From the NCBI GenBank assembly GCA_037576215.1, contig JBANDB010000011.1:2666001-2730000 (forward strand): 64,000 nucleotides of DNA, read 5' to 3'. Below the pieces are notes generated by a model, which was not told where the DNA came from, did not search any database, and worked only from the letters and a program-made list of their open reading frames with translations. Positions within the stretch are counted from its first letter, which is position 1. Each line of letters begins with the position of its first letter. Below are positions 22,827 to 34,600 of this stretch, in pieces. Source of the DNA: Armillaria gallica. Lineage: Eukaryota > Basidiomycota > Agaricomycetes > Agaricales > Physalacriaceae. Position numbers and translations under genes: made by a program.

Positions 22827-24896
22827 TCACTTTTTCATCAACTTCTCGTGCAACTGAGCTCCCTTCAGCTTGGCCCGCAGGTACTCGAGACGTGCCTCAT
22901 ACCGCATACTCACTTCCTCCCGTCTGCGCCGTATATCCTCCATCTCTCGCTCCATCTCTTCCTCCATCTCATCCTTCTCCTTCTTGTCAGATCTGCCAGA
23001 CGCAGATCTACCAGCTACGGACCTGATCTCGTCTTCCGGCACCGAACGCATAGATGGCTGGCCTGAACTTTTCGTTAAGTTAATGCTGGAGCCACTAGTA
23101 GTGTATCCATGGTTGAGTGACATCCCCATGGGCAGAGAAGGTACAGGCGGTGGTGCCAGTCCTCCGCCTCCAGTTCCAGTAGCCCTCCCTGATGACACGC
23201 TTGAAACAGAGTTCTTTCTGTGCAATGATCCAGGTCTTGATGATGATGTTGCGAGGCTCGAAGTCGTCTTCTGGCGCACTACCCTCCTTCCAGTGTATGT
23301 CGTGTTGATAGAAGTGCCCGACCGTATTGATGTAACATCGCTATCGGCACTGCTCAAAGCCAACCGCCGTTGACTCCGCGAATCAGGTATCAAGGTCCAT
23401 GTCGACGCGTCCCCAACGCTACTATCTTCGTGGATCTTCCCCTGCCTCTGATGATGTTTCTTGGTTAATGCGGTTACCTCAAGTCCATGAAACGCATCCA
23501 TCAGACGCTTTCGCTCCGACTCGACGGCTGCCATCTCTTGCTTTATCTCCTCAGAAGATTTGAGGACACCTTCGTCGAAGGCATCGCTTACGGTCCCAGA
23601 ACACTTGGGATCGGTTGCAAGCGTTCTTGCACCAGGAAATGCGGAGGGCGGAGTAGCGTATCGTCTAATGCTTGACGCGGTGGAACGAGAGGAGGGAAGG
23701 TGGGGCATGCTGGGGTGTTCGTTTAACCCCGTCCGGCGAGAAGACAATGATATCGTGTCCGTTGGTCGAGACGCTTCCGTCTGTGCGGACGCCACAGACG
23801 ATGCACTCGACTTCTTGATGATCCGGGGAAGCTTGAAAATATTGGAACTACTAGACGTTGAAGAGAAGACGCTAGATGTGTCGCTAACATCTTTTGACCC
23901 GGACCGAGTCCGACTACCTCCAGGTCTTCGAAACAGACCCGCCATGCCTGAGGCAACTGAGTTGCGTGACTGTACTGAAGGGGAACGAGGAACAGTAACG
24001 ACAAAATTGGAAGAAGGCCGTGAGCTGGTGGACACTTCGGCAAAGCATACATATATAAGAGCATGCACAGTCAGACATATTAAAGTCACCTACGTCTTTT
24101 ACTACTTTCACTTCCACGTGCTTGGTGTCGGTTGACGGGAACAACAGGTTCCTCAGAAGGCACAGCTGAGTTGCTCGCGAATCTCTCGAACAGACTCTGC
24201 CGCAGCATTCGGTATTCATCATCACTGGAAATGAAAGAACACACGTCAAGCGACAAACAGGTTAGAAATAAATTGGCACGCACTTCAGCAAGCCCTCCGA
24301 ATTTGCCACTGCCAACTCGTTCAGCCGTTGCGCTAGCGTCACCCTATGTTTGCGGTCCATATCACGAAAATGTAAAATTTTATACAGGACATACGTGACG
24401 CTATCCGTGGCCTTTCTCGTTAGGGAAACTGCGATGTCATTTTCATCATTTGTGTCCTTCCGTAGTGGCGACGGCGCTGACATGTTGGTAGCAGGTTTTT
24501 CAGCGGAGGACCCTGGCTGGCCATATACACTGTTCCGTGGACGAGGTCCCGTCTTTTTATGCAACGAGGCCGCCGCCGCAGCGTCAGTTCCATTCGTATG
24601 TATCGGAGACGGCTGAGCCAAGGCTTGAGCTGCTGACTTGCCCGTATCGACAAAAGTAGGGTTAGCAGCTTCGCGTTCCTTTCCCTTGTTTTTGCCGTAC
24701 TACGTGACCCGAATTAGACGTAACGATTCATTTCGGGAAGCGATGGCGAACAAAAAAGGTTATTTCGGAGTTCTATCAATATTCGCGGAGCGGGTGGAGA
24801 GGAAGTACGCACGAAACGTGAGCGGATGACATGGACAACGGACTTGTCAGTGGCAACGTAGTCGTCGTAGGGCTTCCTTGACGAGAAGAACCCCAT
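22827..24896 (-). CDS. conserved unknown protein, Ser-rich with C-terminal coiled coil
   Basis: Not recognised. Exons, complement of 24813-24896, 24284-24699, 24094-24224 and 22827-24034, join in phase to 612 residues. The start MGFFSSRKPYDDYVATDKSV reads like a basidiomycete-conserved N-terminus. Residues about 85-180 form a helical, charged region (LYKILHFRDMDRKHRVTLAQ). A long Ser/Arg-rich low-complexity part follows, with one short helix near SEEIKQEMAAVESERKRLMD. The last 60 residues are a strongly charged coiled coil (KEKDEMEEEMEREMEDIRRR). No membrane segment or enzyme motif. It lies 215 bases downstream-adjacent to VNX1 on the same strand. A cytoskeletal or scaffold role would be a guess. 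Confidence 0.8.
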
Positions 24897-25128
24897 GCCA
24901 GCATTACTACACAGTCGCAAGACACCTCCTGGATGGTATACTGAAGCCTGCAGCACTGGGTATAGAAAAGGGAAGGGGTGTGAGAGGAAGATGGCGCGGG
25001 AACTAACCGCCGGCATCTGAAATTTCTCTCATGATTGGCGGTCATGCTTCTTTGTATGTCTCAGAATCAGGGTGGATTTTTATCGACAGCATATCACTTT
25101 ACGCCAATTTGAAGATTTTTTGGGCTGA

Positions 25129-28100
25129 CTAGTACGAATTTGGTAACTTCTTATTTCTAAAGAAAACTCCCATCTCCTTCATGGCTGATCCAAATGTCTG
25201 GGCAACCCTCATCTCTGATCCAATCCATTTCGGCAACTTATTTCGAATATTTGATGATGCATAGCGTTTATCAAGGAGAATCAGGGACGCCCAATCCCCA
25301 CGATGTCTGATTGCACGTCCTGTGGCGTTTGTGTATTAAGCAGACAGATTTCATCGACACACGACAACGCACCTATACTCTGGTTGACAGCATTCATACA
25401 CATGTTCTCATACAACTCCGCTGCGGCATCCTTCTGGCCTTGCGCTTTCTTCAGCTGACCTTTGTCCTCCAGCCGTTTTACATATTTCATCCTCTCGCGA
25501 AGCTCTGGAGATGCTAGGTTTGCGTAAGGAAGTCCGACAATGACTACTGCTCGAGCTAAATCATCGGCAAAATTTAGGCCCTCGGACAGCTTTGCGCCGA
25601 TAACTGCGAAAAGCAATGCGCCTTTCTTATTGTCCACCTGGTCCTCATTCAGTGAATTAGCTGTATTCACGCGTGGAGCTACTCACTGGACTGCGAACGG
25701 CAGATGAAAATCCTTGTAACACTTCATCGACGTCTTTAGCCTCATCTGGTTCAAAGAATACCTGCCGTATCAGTTCGAAAAAGAATCATTTTTGACGTGT
25801 CGGAACTGTTCACTAACCTTTTTCTTGACGTTGAACTTTTCTATGACACCAGCAGCTTTCCAATAATTTTTGCTCGTGTTCAAGAATCTATACGACGGAA
25901 AGAACACGATCATTCCACCGGGAACGATGTTGGTCAAATTCAGGATAATTTGTCCCAGTTCTCCGATCTTGCATAGATTGGTCAAAGATCTGTTGATCGC
26001 AGATACATTTGACTTACCACTGCTTTGTCCACCTGCTTCTCGGCTTTATATTGGAGGTCTCCACCACGTGGACCCTTGGAGATCGTCAATGGCAACAGAT
26101 TCCAAGGCGGAATGACATGGCCGCAAGAAAAACTGGACAACCTTTCACTTGGAAGATTCGCAAATAGTTGGTTGATGACATCGGATATCTGTCAACAAAG
26201 TAAGACGCTGAACCTTGCTATTCAAAGCGCCACATACGGGTGACATGGTTCCGCCCGCAAGAATGACGGATCGAGCTTCTTCGACTACCTCCATAAATGG
26301 CGGGGCTGGATTAAGGAGCTGGTACTTGATTTCGACATCTTCATGACCGACGTTGCCCACAAGGGAAAGGCTTATTTTGCCATCTGCGAAGAGAACGGAT
26401 TATGTTTGCAAACATAGCATGCGTAACTGTACGTACCTTCAGTAGTCGTTGTCAGTGACCGCATCAAGTCTTCAACCGCATGTAAAGGTGGAACAGCCCC
26501 CTTCGAGGTCTGTTTGATTTTTACCGAATCTAAAAGATGACACTTAAAACAAAGAAGATACGAAGCGTTAAAACAGAAACCCACCCGTCCTTTTTTCATC
26601 CTGCTTGTCAGAGTAATTCGCAATCTTTCTTGCAACCTAAGAAAAGGAAGTTGTCAGTTTGACGCAATGTGAAATTTAGCATGGCGCTCTGACTTTACTT
26701 GTTGTCAAATATCCCGTAATCTCTAGTAAATTAATACCTGCGACCTTATTGCCAAGTCTTCCTAGGAGCTCGGATACAGAAAGCATATCGACCTTCTGAT
26801 TTTGACGTACATCGTCCTCCTTCCAGGACAAGGTATAATTTGTCAATGCATCTAGAAAAGCGACTAGACGTTTCAAGTGCAGCAAGTTTACGGGAGAAAG
26901 TCGGTTACGAAACTTCGAAACGTAAATGCATACTTGTTTGTAAGATGTTTCCAAGGTAGAGAGAGACAACTTGTGCGTTGACAACGCCAGAAGGGTTGGA
27001 ATGAGGTCTATCGAAGGGGTTAGCGAGATAACGAATAATGACAAGAACCAAATTCACTGTGAGCTTCATCAATGATAACGATTTGATCCTTTAAATCAAT
27101 TCCGAGTGCTTCGCGTGCTGACTTCTGCAACAGCAGGTTATAAGGTAAAGTCACGAGCTGCATTTCGTTAGGAAGGCCATCTCATTTAGTATAAGATTCA
27201 CCTCTGCTTGGGGTATGGCGCGCCTAGAGCCAAAGTATGGGCATAAACTAACTATTCGACCGGCGGTGGCCAGGTCTTCAATATCCTTTGGCGAGGCCTA
27301 AGGTTGACATGAGTGAAGCTTCGTTGAAGTAACTATGCGGAATACCAAGATCTGATCCCTAAATTCAGTCATACGGTAATCATCACCTATGGGTGGCAAA
27401 AATTGACAGCGTTTGTCCCCCTTCTCTAAAAATACATTGAGTTTGAAGATATCGTGGCATTGACACCGCTAACCTACCGTTTAGCAGTTCGCGACACCCT
27501 TCGTCAAGGTCTTTCTTCTTTGTACGAAGTTCGTCATTGATGCAAAGCTGTTTTCGCGAGCCAAGCGACACTGTACGTGAATATGATATGGCAGATTCGA
27601 TGTCAATCTCATCGTCCGATTCTTCAGTAACGCGTTTTCGGGGCAACGCTGTCGAAGAGCAAGTTGATTGGTTATTGACCGGAAAGAGTTTCAATCTCTT
27701 CATTTCTGGTATGATTTGAGTTAACTGAGAATGCGTGCGTGAGGCGTAGTAAATCTTGGTGCACGTCAGCTCTTCGTCGTCTAACAGGTCACTCCTGGAA
27801 CCTTTCTCTAGTCTGTATGGTTATTAATACTGGATGAAAATGAAGAGAAGTAAAGCATGCTACTTTGCCATCAATGACCTGACCGCTGGTGATATATTAT
27901 CGTCCTCGGCAGCTTCAGTTTCTGGGAGAAATACATCGTCATCTTCTTCATCAGCAATAGGTTTGGATTTCTCTTTCATCTTCTGAGAGAATATAAGCAT
28001 GTGAGGGGGTATTACATTCAATGGGACTCACGGGCTTCTTCGAGACGCGCGCCCTTGCCATCCTCCTCAACTCGACTTCCTTTTTCCTGGCCTTCGCCAA

Positions 28101-28529
28101 CCGTTCCTCATATTCATTTTCTTGATCCTCCATGTCTCTTCGTAAACGTTCCCTGGTCTGCGCAGCCACCCAATCGCTGTCTATATGTGAAGTGAGACTC
28201 AAATATTCTTCTCGAGTAAGTAGTCGTACCGTCTTGGTCAGATTCTCCCAATGCCGCCATCTTGCCTTTTCTCGCGCGATTCTTCTCATCGGTTATCCAA
28301 GTTAAGCTGGCACATAAAAGACTGAGTGTTTTTCCCTTCAGGCGCGTCAGTGAACAGTATGATTGCCGAAAGCAAAGATTTGTACCGTGCCAGTTGGACT
28401 CTCTACGATAGTCACCTTTCTTCCCTCGATAGACGTGTAAAGGTGGCGCATGAGCTCCACCTGTATCGGATAAGGGGGAGAATATGGGAATGCCGGAAAT
28501 TCATCGGGAGTTGGTAGGCTCAGCGACAT
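25129..28529 (-). CDS. CHL1: CHL1/DDX11-family iron-sulfur DNA helicase
   Basis: 5'-3' superfamily 2 helicase acting in sister-chromatid cohesion and replication-fork repair. Many short introns. The first exon is complement(28386..28529) and the last complement(25129..25319); the middle ones were read but not all bounded. Motifs in order: Q-like PYPIQVELM; Walker A SPTGTGKTLSLL, split by the first intron; the Fe-S region with Cys in [16 protein letters not shown] and ICPYFGSR near 27.2-27.5 kb; DEAH at about 27060-27075 (VIIDEAH); motif [26 protein letters not shown]; motif [12 protein letters not shown]; motif [10 protein letters not shown]; motif VI SIGRAIRH. The C-terminal exon ends [15 protein letters not shown] single intron before motif VI must be removed for the true C-terminus. 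The start at 28529 is the only ATG before the Q-like motif. Confidence 0.93.
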
Positions 28530-28669
28530 GACTGGTGGCAGACGCGTTCAAGTAGAAAAATCAAATTGACGCGAAGATGATAAGCACGTGAGTCGCCGCG
28601 AACGCCGAACGTCGGACAAATTTCGGACAGACTCGGACCGATTGACCGACTTGCTTCTTTGCTCTCACA
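28530..28669. promoter_or_regulatory. 140 bp bidirectional promoter region (CHL1 / SDH8)
   Basis: Only 140 bases separate the divergent ATGs of CHL1 (-) and SDH8 (+), so both promoters overlap. It contains an E-box-like CACGTG at about 28586-28591 and the GC-rich repeats CGAACGCCGAACG and ACTCGGACCGA. Transcription factors are not known. Confidence 0.6.
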
Positions 28670-29032
28670 ATGATGTCGTTGCATATTTTTGCTAGAACGC
28701 ACCGGTCAACCCCGCTTGTGCGAGGCTTCCGTCGTTCTTTGTCCAACCTGAACCGCCCTTCTCCTCCGTCTCTTCCGCGAGAACTTCAAAGGGAATTCGA
28801 GGAACTTCAGCGACAGGCCCAAGCACCTCTTTCTTCGGGCACCCCGTTATCTGATGTGGAAGTGGAACTTGCAATGCATCCCGATGCGCGGAAACCCGTG
28901 AAGCCGACCTTCGAAGGAGACGTTAATCCAGTGACGGGAGAGCAAGGTGGTCCCAAGCAGGAACCCGTCAAACAGTGGGGAACAGAAGACGACGGGGATT
29001 GGAGCTTCAAGGGCCGTGTGTCAGACTTTTGA
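28670..29032 (+). CDS. SDH8: SDHAF4/SDH8-type succinate dehydrogenase assembly factor
   Basis: Mitochondrial chaperone that binds flavinylated SDHA before complex II assembly. One uninterrupted exon, 120 residues. The N-terminus is basic (FARTHRSTPLVRGFRRSL), consistent with a presequence. The C-terminus is the family signature: FEGDVNPVTGEQGGPKQEP and then GDWSFKGRVSDF up to the stop. Two adjacent ATGs (28670 and 28673) are both possible starts. Length matches fungal SDH8 (about 110-140). The middle, about residues 40-75, is low-complexity linker. Confidence 0.95.
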   Translation: MMSLHIFARTHRSTPLVRGFRRSLSNLNRPSPPSLPRELQREFEELQRQAQAPLSSGTPLSDVEVELAMHPDARKPVKPTFEGDVNPVTGEQGGPKQEPVKQWGTEDDGDWSFKGRVSDF

Positions 29033-29318
29033 TATCTATTGGGAAGATCGGTATGATATTTCTCATGTCACCTAGCCTAGGGCGCTGTTTCTCATCCACT
29101 ATTGTAGGATTCATATAGGTACTGCTGCTTCTTGTACGATGTCGGCTGTAATGCTGCCGTTTTCCTTCATGGCGTGTGATATCTCGTAAGGAATCCATAC
29201 AACTCTCATCTCGTGATTCTGCACTTGCTTGCCAACTTGTGCATACCTGTATGATTGCATGGGCCTGTCTACTTCTCGGAGTCTTCCCCGATCGCGGCCA
29301 CCCTGGGTTCCTTGGGGG

Positions 29319-30274
29319 CTAAGGTAGACGACATCCATAGTCCGCCAAGATCACGTGATCCTTTGTGACATGACCAAATTGGGCGACTCTTGAAGAAAAA
29401 GTTAAATATCTTTCTTCCTCGTATAGATATCTTCAAAGTAAAATATACAAGTTGTGCATTAAAAGCTATAAGCTTTGGTCCCAGTAGAAATTTTGCCAGC
29501 GACTTCACTCAAAAGGAGGAATTAACGGATCTAGAGCTTCCATACCTATTACCACGTCAATTGACACATCGAGACGCGTCGCCTGGCTTCCTCGCTAGAG
29601 CTCGAAAGCGAAAGCAACTCAGAAAGCAAATATCAAACATTGTGTACACTGTATCAGCCCTCAAAACCTGAGTAAGCCAGACAATAGAGCAATTCTCTCC
29701 TTGGAAAGAGAAAAGAAGTCATGACAAAAAGGAAAATGTGCATATCAGTCACCTCTAATTACATGGGAGTTCACTGAGACATGCTAGGATAATAATCCTA
29801 TGCACTTAGTATTATCTCTGGAGATCTAGATCTGGCACTGAACGATGTAGTAGTGGATTCTTTACTATTTCACTGCTTGCTGTGTGCATATGACTAATGT
29901 TCCACAGCTGAAGCTTGAAGCCTGAATGCTAGACAAGCTGATTGGATAGACATGGGTTATATAGATTATTTGGTGCTGCCAGAAAGCATTCTAGAAGGAT
30001 TTTTGAGGGAGAAGATGGTAGAACTGTTCAAAATAGTGCTACTTTCATGAAAACCCGTTAATTACTCTATGAGTTTGAAGCCATTCATAAATCCCTTTCA
30101 ATTTCAACTACCTATACTTGTTTCAAACAACTTGTATTTTGTACATTTGAGATATCAAGCCTGCAGCGAGACCTATTCCTCCTCGAGCGTTTCGTTCGCT
30201 CAATTTGGGCATCTGTGTCACGGAGTGGTCACACCCACGTGATCTAGGCGGACCATGGATGTCGCCTACCTTAG
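29319..30274. mobile_element. 956 bp terminal-inverted-repeat element (MITE-like)
   Basis: The left end begins CTAAGGTAGACGACATCC at 29319. The right end, read on the opposite strand from 30274, begins CTAAGGTAGGCGACATCC. The two ends match at about 36 of the first 39 positions and share a palindromic ATCACGTGAT-like core. A second short block (CAAATT near GGGCG) follows after a variable gap. The interior is AT-rich, with a 93-codon unassigned ORF (29390-29671) and no transposase motif. No clear target duplication is seen next to the ends. This fits a non-autonomous DNA transposon. Confidence 0.7.
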
Positions 30275-31621
30275 AAGGAATACTTCATTTGATTGAAACA
30301 AGCACCCTGCTTCGAGTCCCAGGCTTAGTTGCCCGTAAATTTTCGTTCTCCGGTCTTTGTCGTGAGAAGTCTGCGTACGAACCTCGCTATACGCCCAGTT
30401 TACAAAGATAGCATCGGTTATCCACATGCAGTTCCATGATATTCTCGAATGCTCTCCGTAAGCTCTTGACTCCCATCACACCCATGTAGACGATTATAAC
30501 CAGTCCCTTGGTTCCAGGGATACTTTTTGAGCATCTGCGCACTGATGGCGCAATGTTCGGGAAATGCATTCTAGGCACTTGGCATTTCTACTCAGACGAT
30601 AAGAACCAGTCAAACCGGCGCTTCCAAAAGCCTGCATTTAACTACGAAGTGGTCTTATAACGAGGGCAGGTGATTTCTATGATCAGCGGATGTCCGGATA
30701 ACGTACAGCTAACGGAACTATCACAGGTTCGACCACTCGAAACGGCCCAATGTCGAAGTCGAAGAACATCTAAATGGGCCGATGACATTAATACAGTTGC
30801 TGCGTGGAAAAGTGGTCTGCGTACGGGAAAAGTATAGTTAGCCCTCTTGAGAGGTACCTATAGAATTGCTCCGAGAAGACAGGAATCCCTGCATCTGCAT
30901 TGTATCTGTGTACCTAACAGGAATTCTTAGAAGAATGCATAGGGTTCATATCAAGTTCATATACATACATCTGTCAAAAAAAAGTAGTTGGCATAAAACG
31001 CCAGGATGTCAAGCTGAAATTTACGGATGTAACTGTATGCTTGTCACTTGAGCTGCTTCGAGGATATGTAGCTGTAACAAAATTCAATCATTGATTATCT
31101 TTATCTTTCGGTGATGTGTATCCATGGAGATCATGACAAACAGCGGCAAAACGTAACGTCGCCTCCTTCCCTCACGTGTATTTTCTCCGAAAAAAAACTG
31201 TTCACTTCCTGGTATCGTCTTACCATCGTCATTCTTTTACCTTCACATTCTTTTGATAGCCCTTGCTGCACATTCACTCCTTGAACTTCTTGCCTGCTGG
31301 ACACTGCTCTTACCTGATTAAATCGATCGCTGCCGTGCAATTTTCTCGTGTTTTGTGACGTCGTATTCACTACACGTGTGGTCCCAATTAATCCTCGAGA
31401 CGACAAATTTGATTGGTGAATACCACTCCTCTCCGACCCAGTAATAAAACATGTGCGTAGTTTCCCCGACCTCTTCAACCCTTTCCGCCTGATAGTTATG
31501 CTACCCAGGCTACCAGTACCCTTTTGATTCCAGCTATAGACTTTAATTTTGATGTATGCTTTCCTTACCTGCTCCTGATTTATGCTCATCCGGGCTTCCT
31601 AGTTTCCCAAGTCTGCTTTCC
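30275..31621. other. intergenic region, no gene supported
   Basis: About 1.3 kb of AT-rich sequence upstream of the Ser-rich gene. Frames such as 30387-30578 (-) and 31131-31589 (-) show no domain. The right part presumably holds a long 5' leader; pyrimidine-rich stretches begin near 31200. Confidence 0.45.
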
Positions 31622-34600
31622 ATGTCGTTTGCAGAATCTAATATCCATCCTCGACGACCTATTGCCAACCCATCAGATTCAGATTCGCTAACGTTATCTC
31701 GACGGACCACTCACACCACCGTAGTTACTGCATCATCATCAACTCCATCAACTACTTTGGAAAGCGGCAGCCGTGACATAATTGCAAACACGTCTAATAA
31801 TACTCCACTCCTGTGTAGCCGACCCAGTGAACCAGGAAATACATCCGAATCCGCGCCTATAACCCGTACAAAACTTACCATCAACTGTCATCTACCTGAT
31901 CCTTCATATTCTCGTACCAGGACACCACTCAGTCCTCTAGCTGGTTCATCCGGGGTACGACAGGTTGCTGCCTCACCGACAACCCCAACATTCTTTGAAG
32001 AGGGATCGGGGGAATGGGAGACTGATCGCCGTGCTACACTTGTTCAAACGGTCGACCCTCGACAAGGTAGTAGCCCAGCCTCAGCCTTTCCTGTTGGATT
32101 TACAATATCATCCGGACACTCAGTCGAAAAGGTGGATCAGCATACGCCAGTTCCACGAGGTGCGTTTGCATATTTTTTGAGGTAATTGCTCCTCACTCAC
32201 GTTCAGTCCCAGGGTCATCGTCGAGATCGAGCACCAACATGTTGACCTCCAAGTCATTGCGACCCGGTACGCCCTATCTTTCTTCCGAAAGTTATCGTAG
32301 TCATAATCTGCCACGCAGCCGCTGGCGATCTCGTCGCTCCAAGAGCCGGTGTGTCAAAGTCCCCCCTAACATACAAAAACTTAATTTAATCCGTTTGCAG
32401 TAGCATCGTCACCAGCGTCGCAGCTCCCTGGGGAGACATCAAGTGCAAGCCACAGATGTATGTGTCTGGTTTTCCATGGTCGCGCCTTCTCATATCCGTT
32501 CAGCGTCTAGACGACCTCCCGGCCGATATGAGGGAGTTGCGTCAGGTACGTCACCGTGTTGTCGTTTTGTTATCTCAGACCTTCATTGAATAAAAGCAGA
32601 TCTCTCGTCATCCAAATCACATAATATGAATGGTATCGTTATTGACTCGATTTGACCGCCCAACGCTAATGTCTTGATTGCCCGACAGACCCTACACATG
32701 CAACGAAACTAACGACCTCTAATTCTCCCTCTAATTCCCGAAGGCCATCTCGTGCGTGATTTATCTTTTTAATACGAGCAGATACTTACAATATCTATCT
32801 CATCAGAGTCGAATCCGAGTCCTACCTCGATTTACAAACCTCCATCACGACCGTCAATACCACAGCAACCCTCACATATACCTTGTACGTCCGTTGTCCG
32901 TGGAATTCATTTTTCTGATTACCAGGAATGGACAGCTATCCCTTCATATCATTCGGCGCGCAAGTCGTCGTCCTCAACTACCATGTCAACCTCTTCGTCT
33001 TCGCTACGGACGCCACACGTTCGCGCCGAAACTTTTTCTGAACACGAATTCCCCTCACACCCCAATGCATCCACTTTTGGAAGGACGGCCTCCGCAAATA
33101 TCCTGTCGTTAGGACAAGCTTCTACGTCCAGTTCACGATCCCTCTCTCTACCATCCTTGTCATCGACGACCACGACCTCTTCACGTGGAGCTTCAGTGCC
33201 CTTTCAGACGCCGCCCTCATCATTCTCATCTTCCACTACCAATTCCCCCCATTCCCGAAAAGCATCTGGTGACTTGTTACCTAATCACCCCCACGAGTCC
33301 CGTACGAAACCGCCGTCATCCTCCCCAGCGCTTGATGCTATTCCTCACAAACTTGCATTGGACGACATGAAACGCCTGTTATCCAAACCTGCATCTATTC
33401 TATCAGGTTCTGAGTCAGACGGCTATCGATCACTGGGACGTAGTGCAAACAGAACTGGTACTGTAGTGAGCAGTGATGACGATGCAGGCGGAGGTGGCTA
33501 TCGCAGTTCTCCGGGACGGCTCAGCTCCCAGGTCAGGGACCGACTCGGTGTCAGAACAGGGACGACTTCTGAAGGGGACGAAGATCATTCTTTTCTAAGT
33601 CTCGGCCATACATTGCCCCTACCGACTTCTACGACAATTGTGCAGAATAATCATTCAACAGAAAAACGTACAAAGAACGTTTTGAAGAGGAGGCCGAGCA
33701 ATGGTGCCAAGGCGCCTAACCCTGTCATATTTCCTGCGTCGTATACGGAGGCCAAACTGAAGCCACGAACTGGAATGGCATCGAGATCAAGGTCTCTTCC
33801 TGCTAATCCTCTACCGCGTCACCCCCCGAGTGGAGAGAGTGTTGATACATCTGGTCTAACGCCGGCAGGGGCAGTGGCAATGGCCTACAAGCAACAACAA
33901 TTGGAGGAACGGAGGAGACAGCAAGAGGAACAGGAAAAGCTCAAGAAAGAAAAGGGTGTATCTACACCTCTGTCCTCTTCGTCTGGATCCTCCACTGACC
34001 ATGCTACGCCCAAAGTCAGCAGTATTCCGGAAGCAGGTACATCTCGTTTGCCGGATCATATCGTATCCTCTCCACCGTCGCCCCCTTCAACGCCTTATTA
34101 CACTGTCTTCGGTTCGACGTCAGGAAAGGTGGTTGCCGTTGGTGGACCAGAGGACTCGTGGTCAGAGTATAGTCTTGGCACTCAGCTTGTGAACGGGCTG
34201 GGCTCGGGCATCGGACAGCGCACCGCAAGCGTGTCTGTCGGTAAGCCTCGTACGTCCAAGAGTTTGAGCAGGTCGCTATCACGTAAACTGTCGGGGCGGT
34301 GGCGGAAAGGCAGTATGGGGGTGCCAGACGATGACATGGAATGGGAGAAGATTGAGCATCCGTCCGTTGACCGCGAACGTGAACTGGAATCAGAGTTAGG
34401 GCGGGGCCGTCCCAACCTGCAGGAGCGAAGAGGGCATCGGGGACCCGTTTTGGATGGTCCCAAGACTGAGGAAATCTCCAAGTTTCTCCGAGTATCGGTA
34501 GATACCCACGCGAGACCCGTCGATGAACCCACTACACCAGTATCGAAGACGCCTAGGACGTCAACTTCGATTGCCGCGGACTCCACTTTTGATCCAGCGT

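Noticed and set aside
25281..25372. CHL1 ending at the stop at 25281-25283
   Set aside because: That frame runs through an intron (25320-25372). Splicing it restores the conserved motif SIGRAIRH and the true stop at 25129.
29390..29671. 93-codon ORF inside the 29.3 kb element as a transposase
   Set aside because: No catalytic triad, zinc finger or other transposase pattern. Length and composition fit chance in AT-rich sequence.
32867..32930. An intron at about 32885-32927 in the Ser-rich gene
   Set aside because: Good-looking GT and AG ends exist, but removal makes an in-frame TGA. The unspliced sequence is open and in frame.
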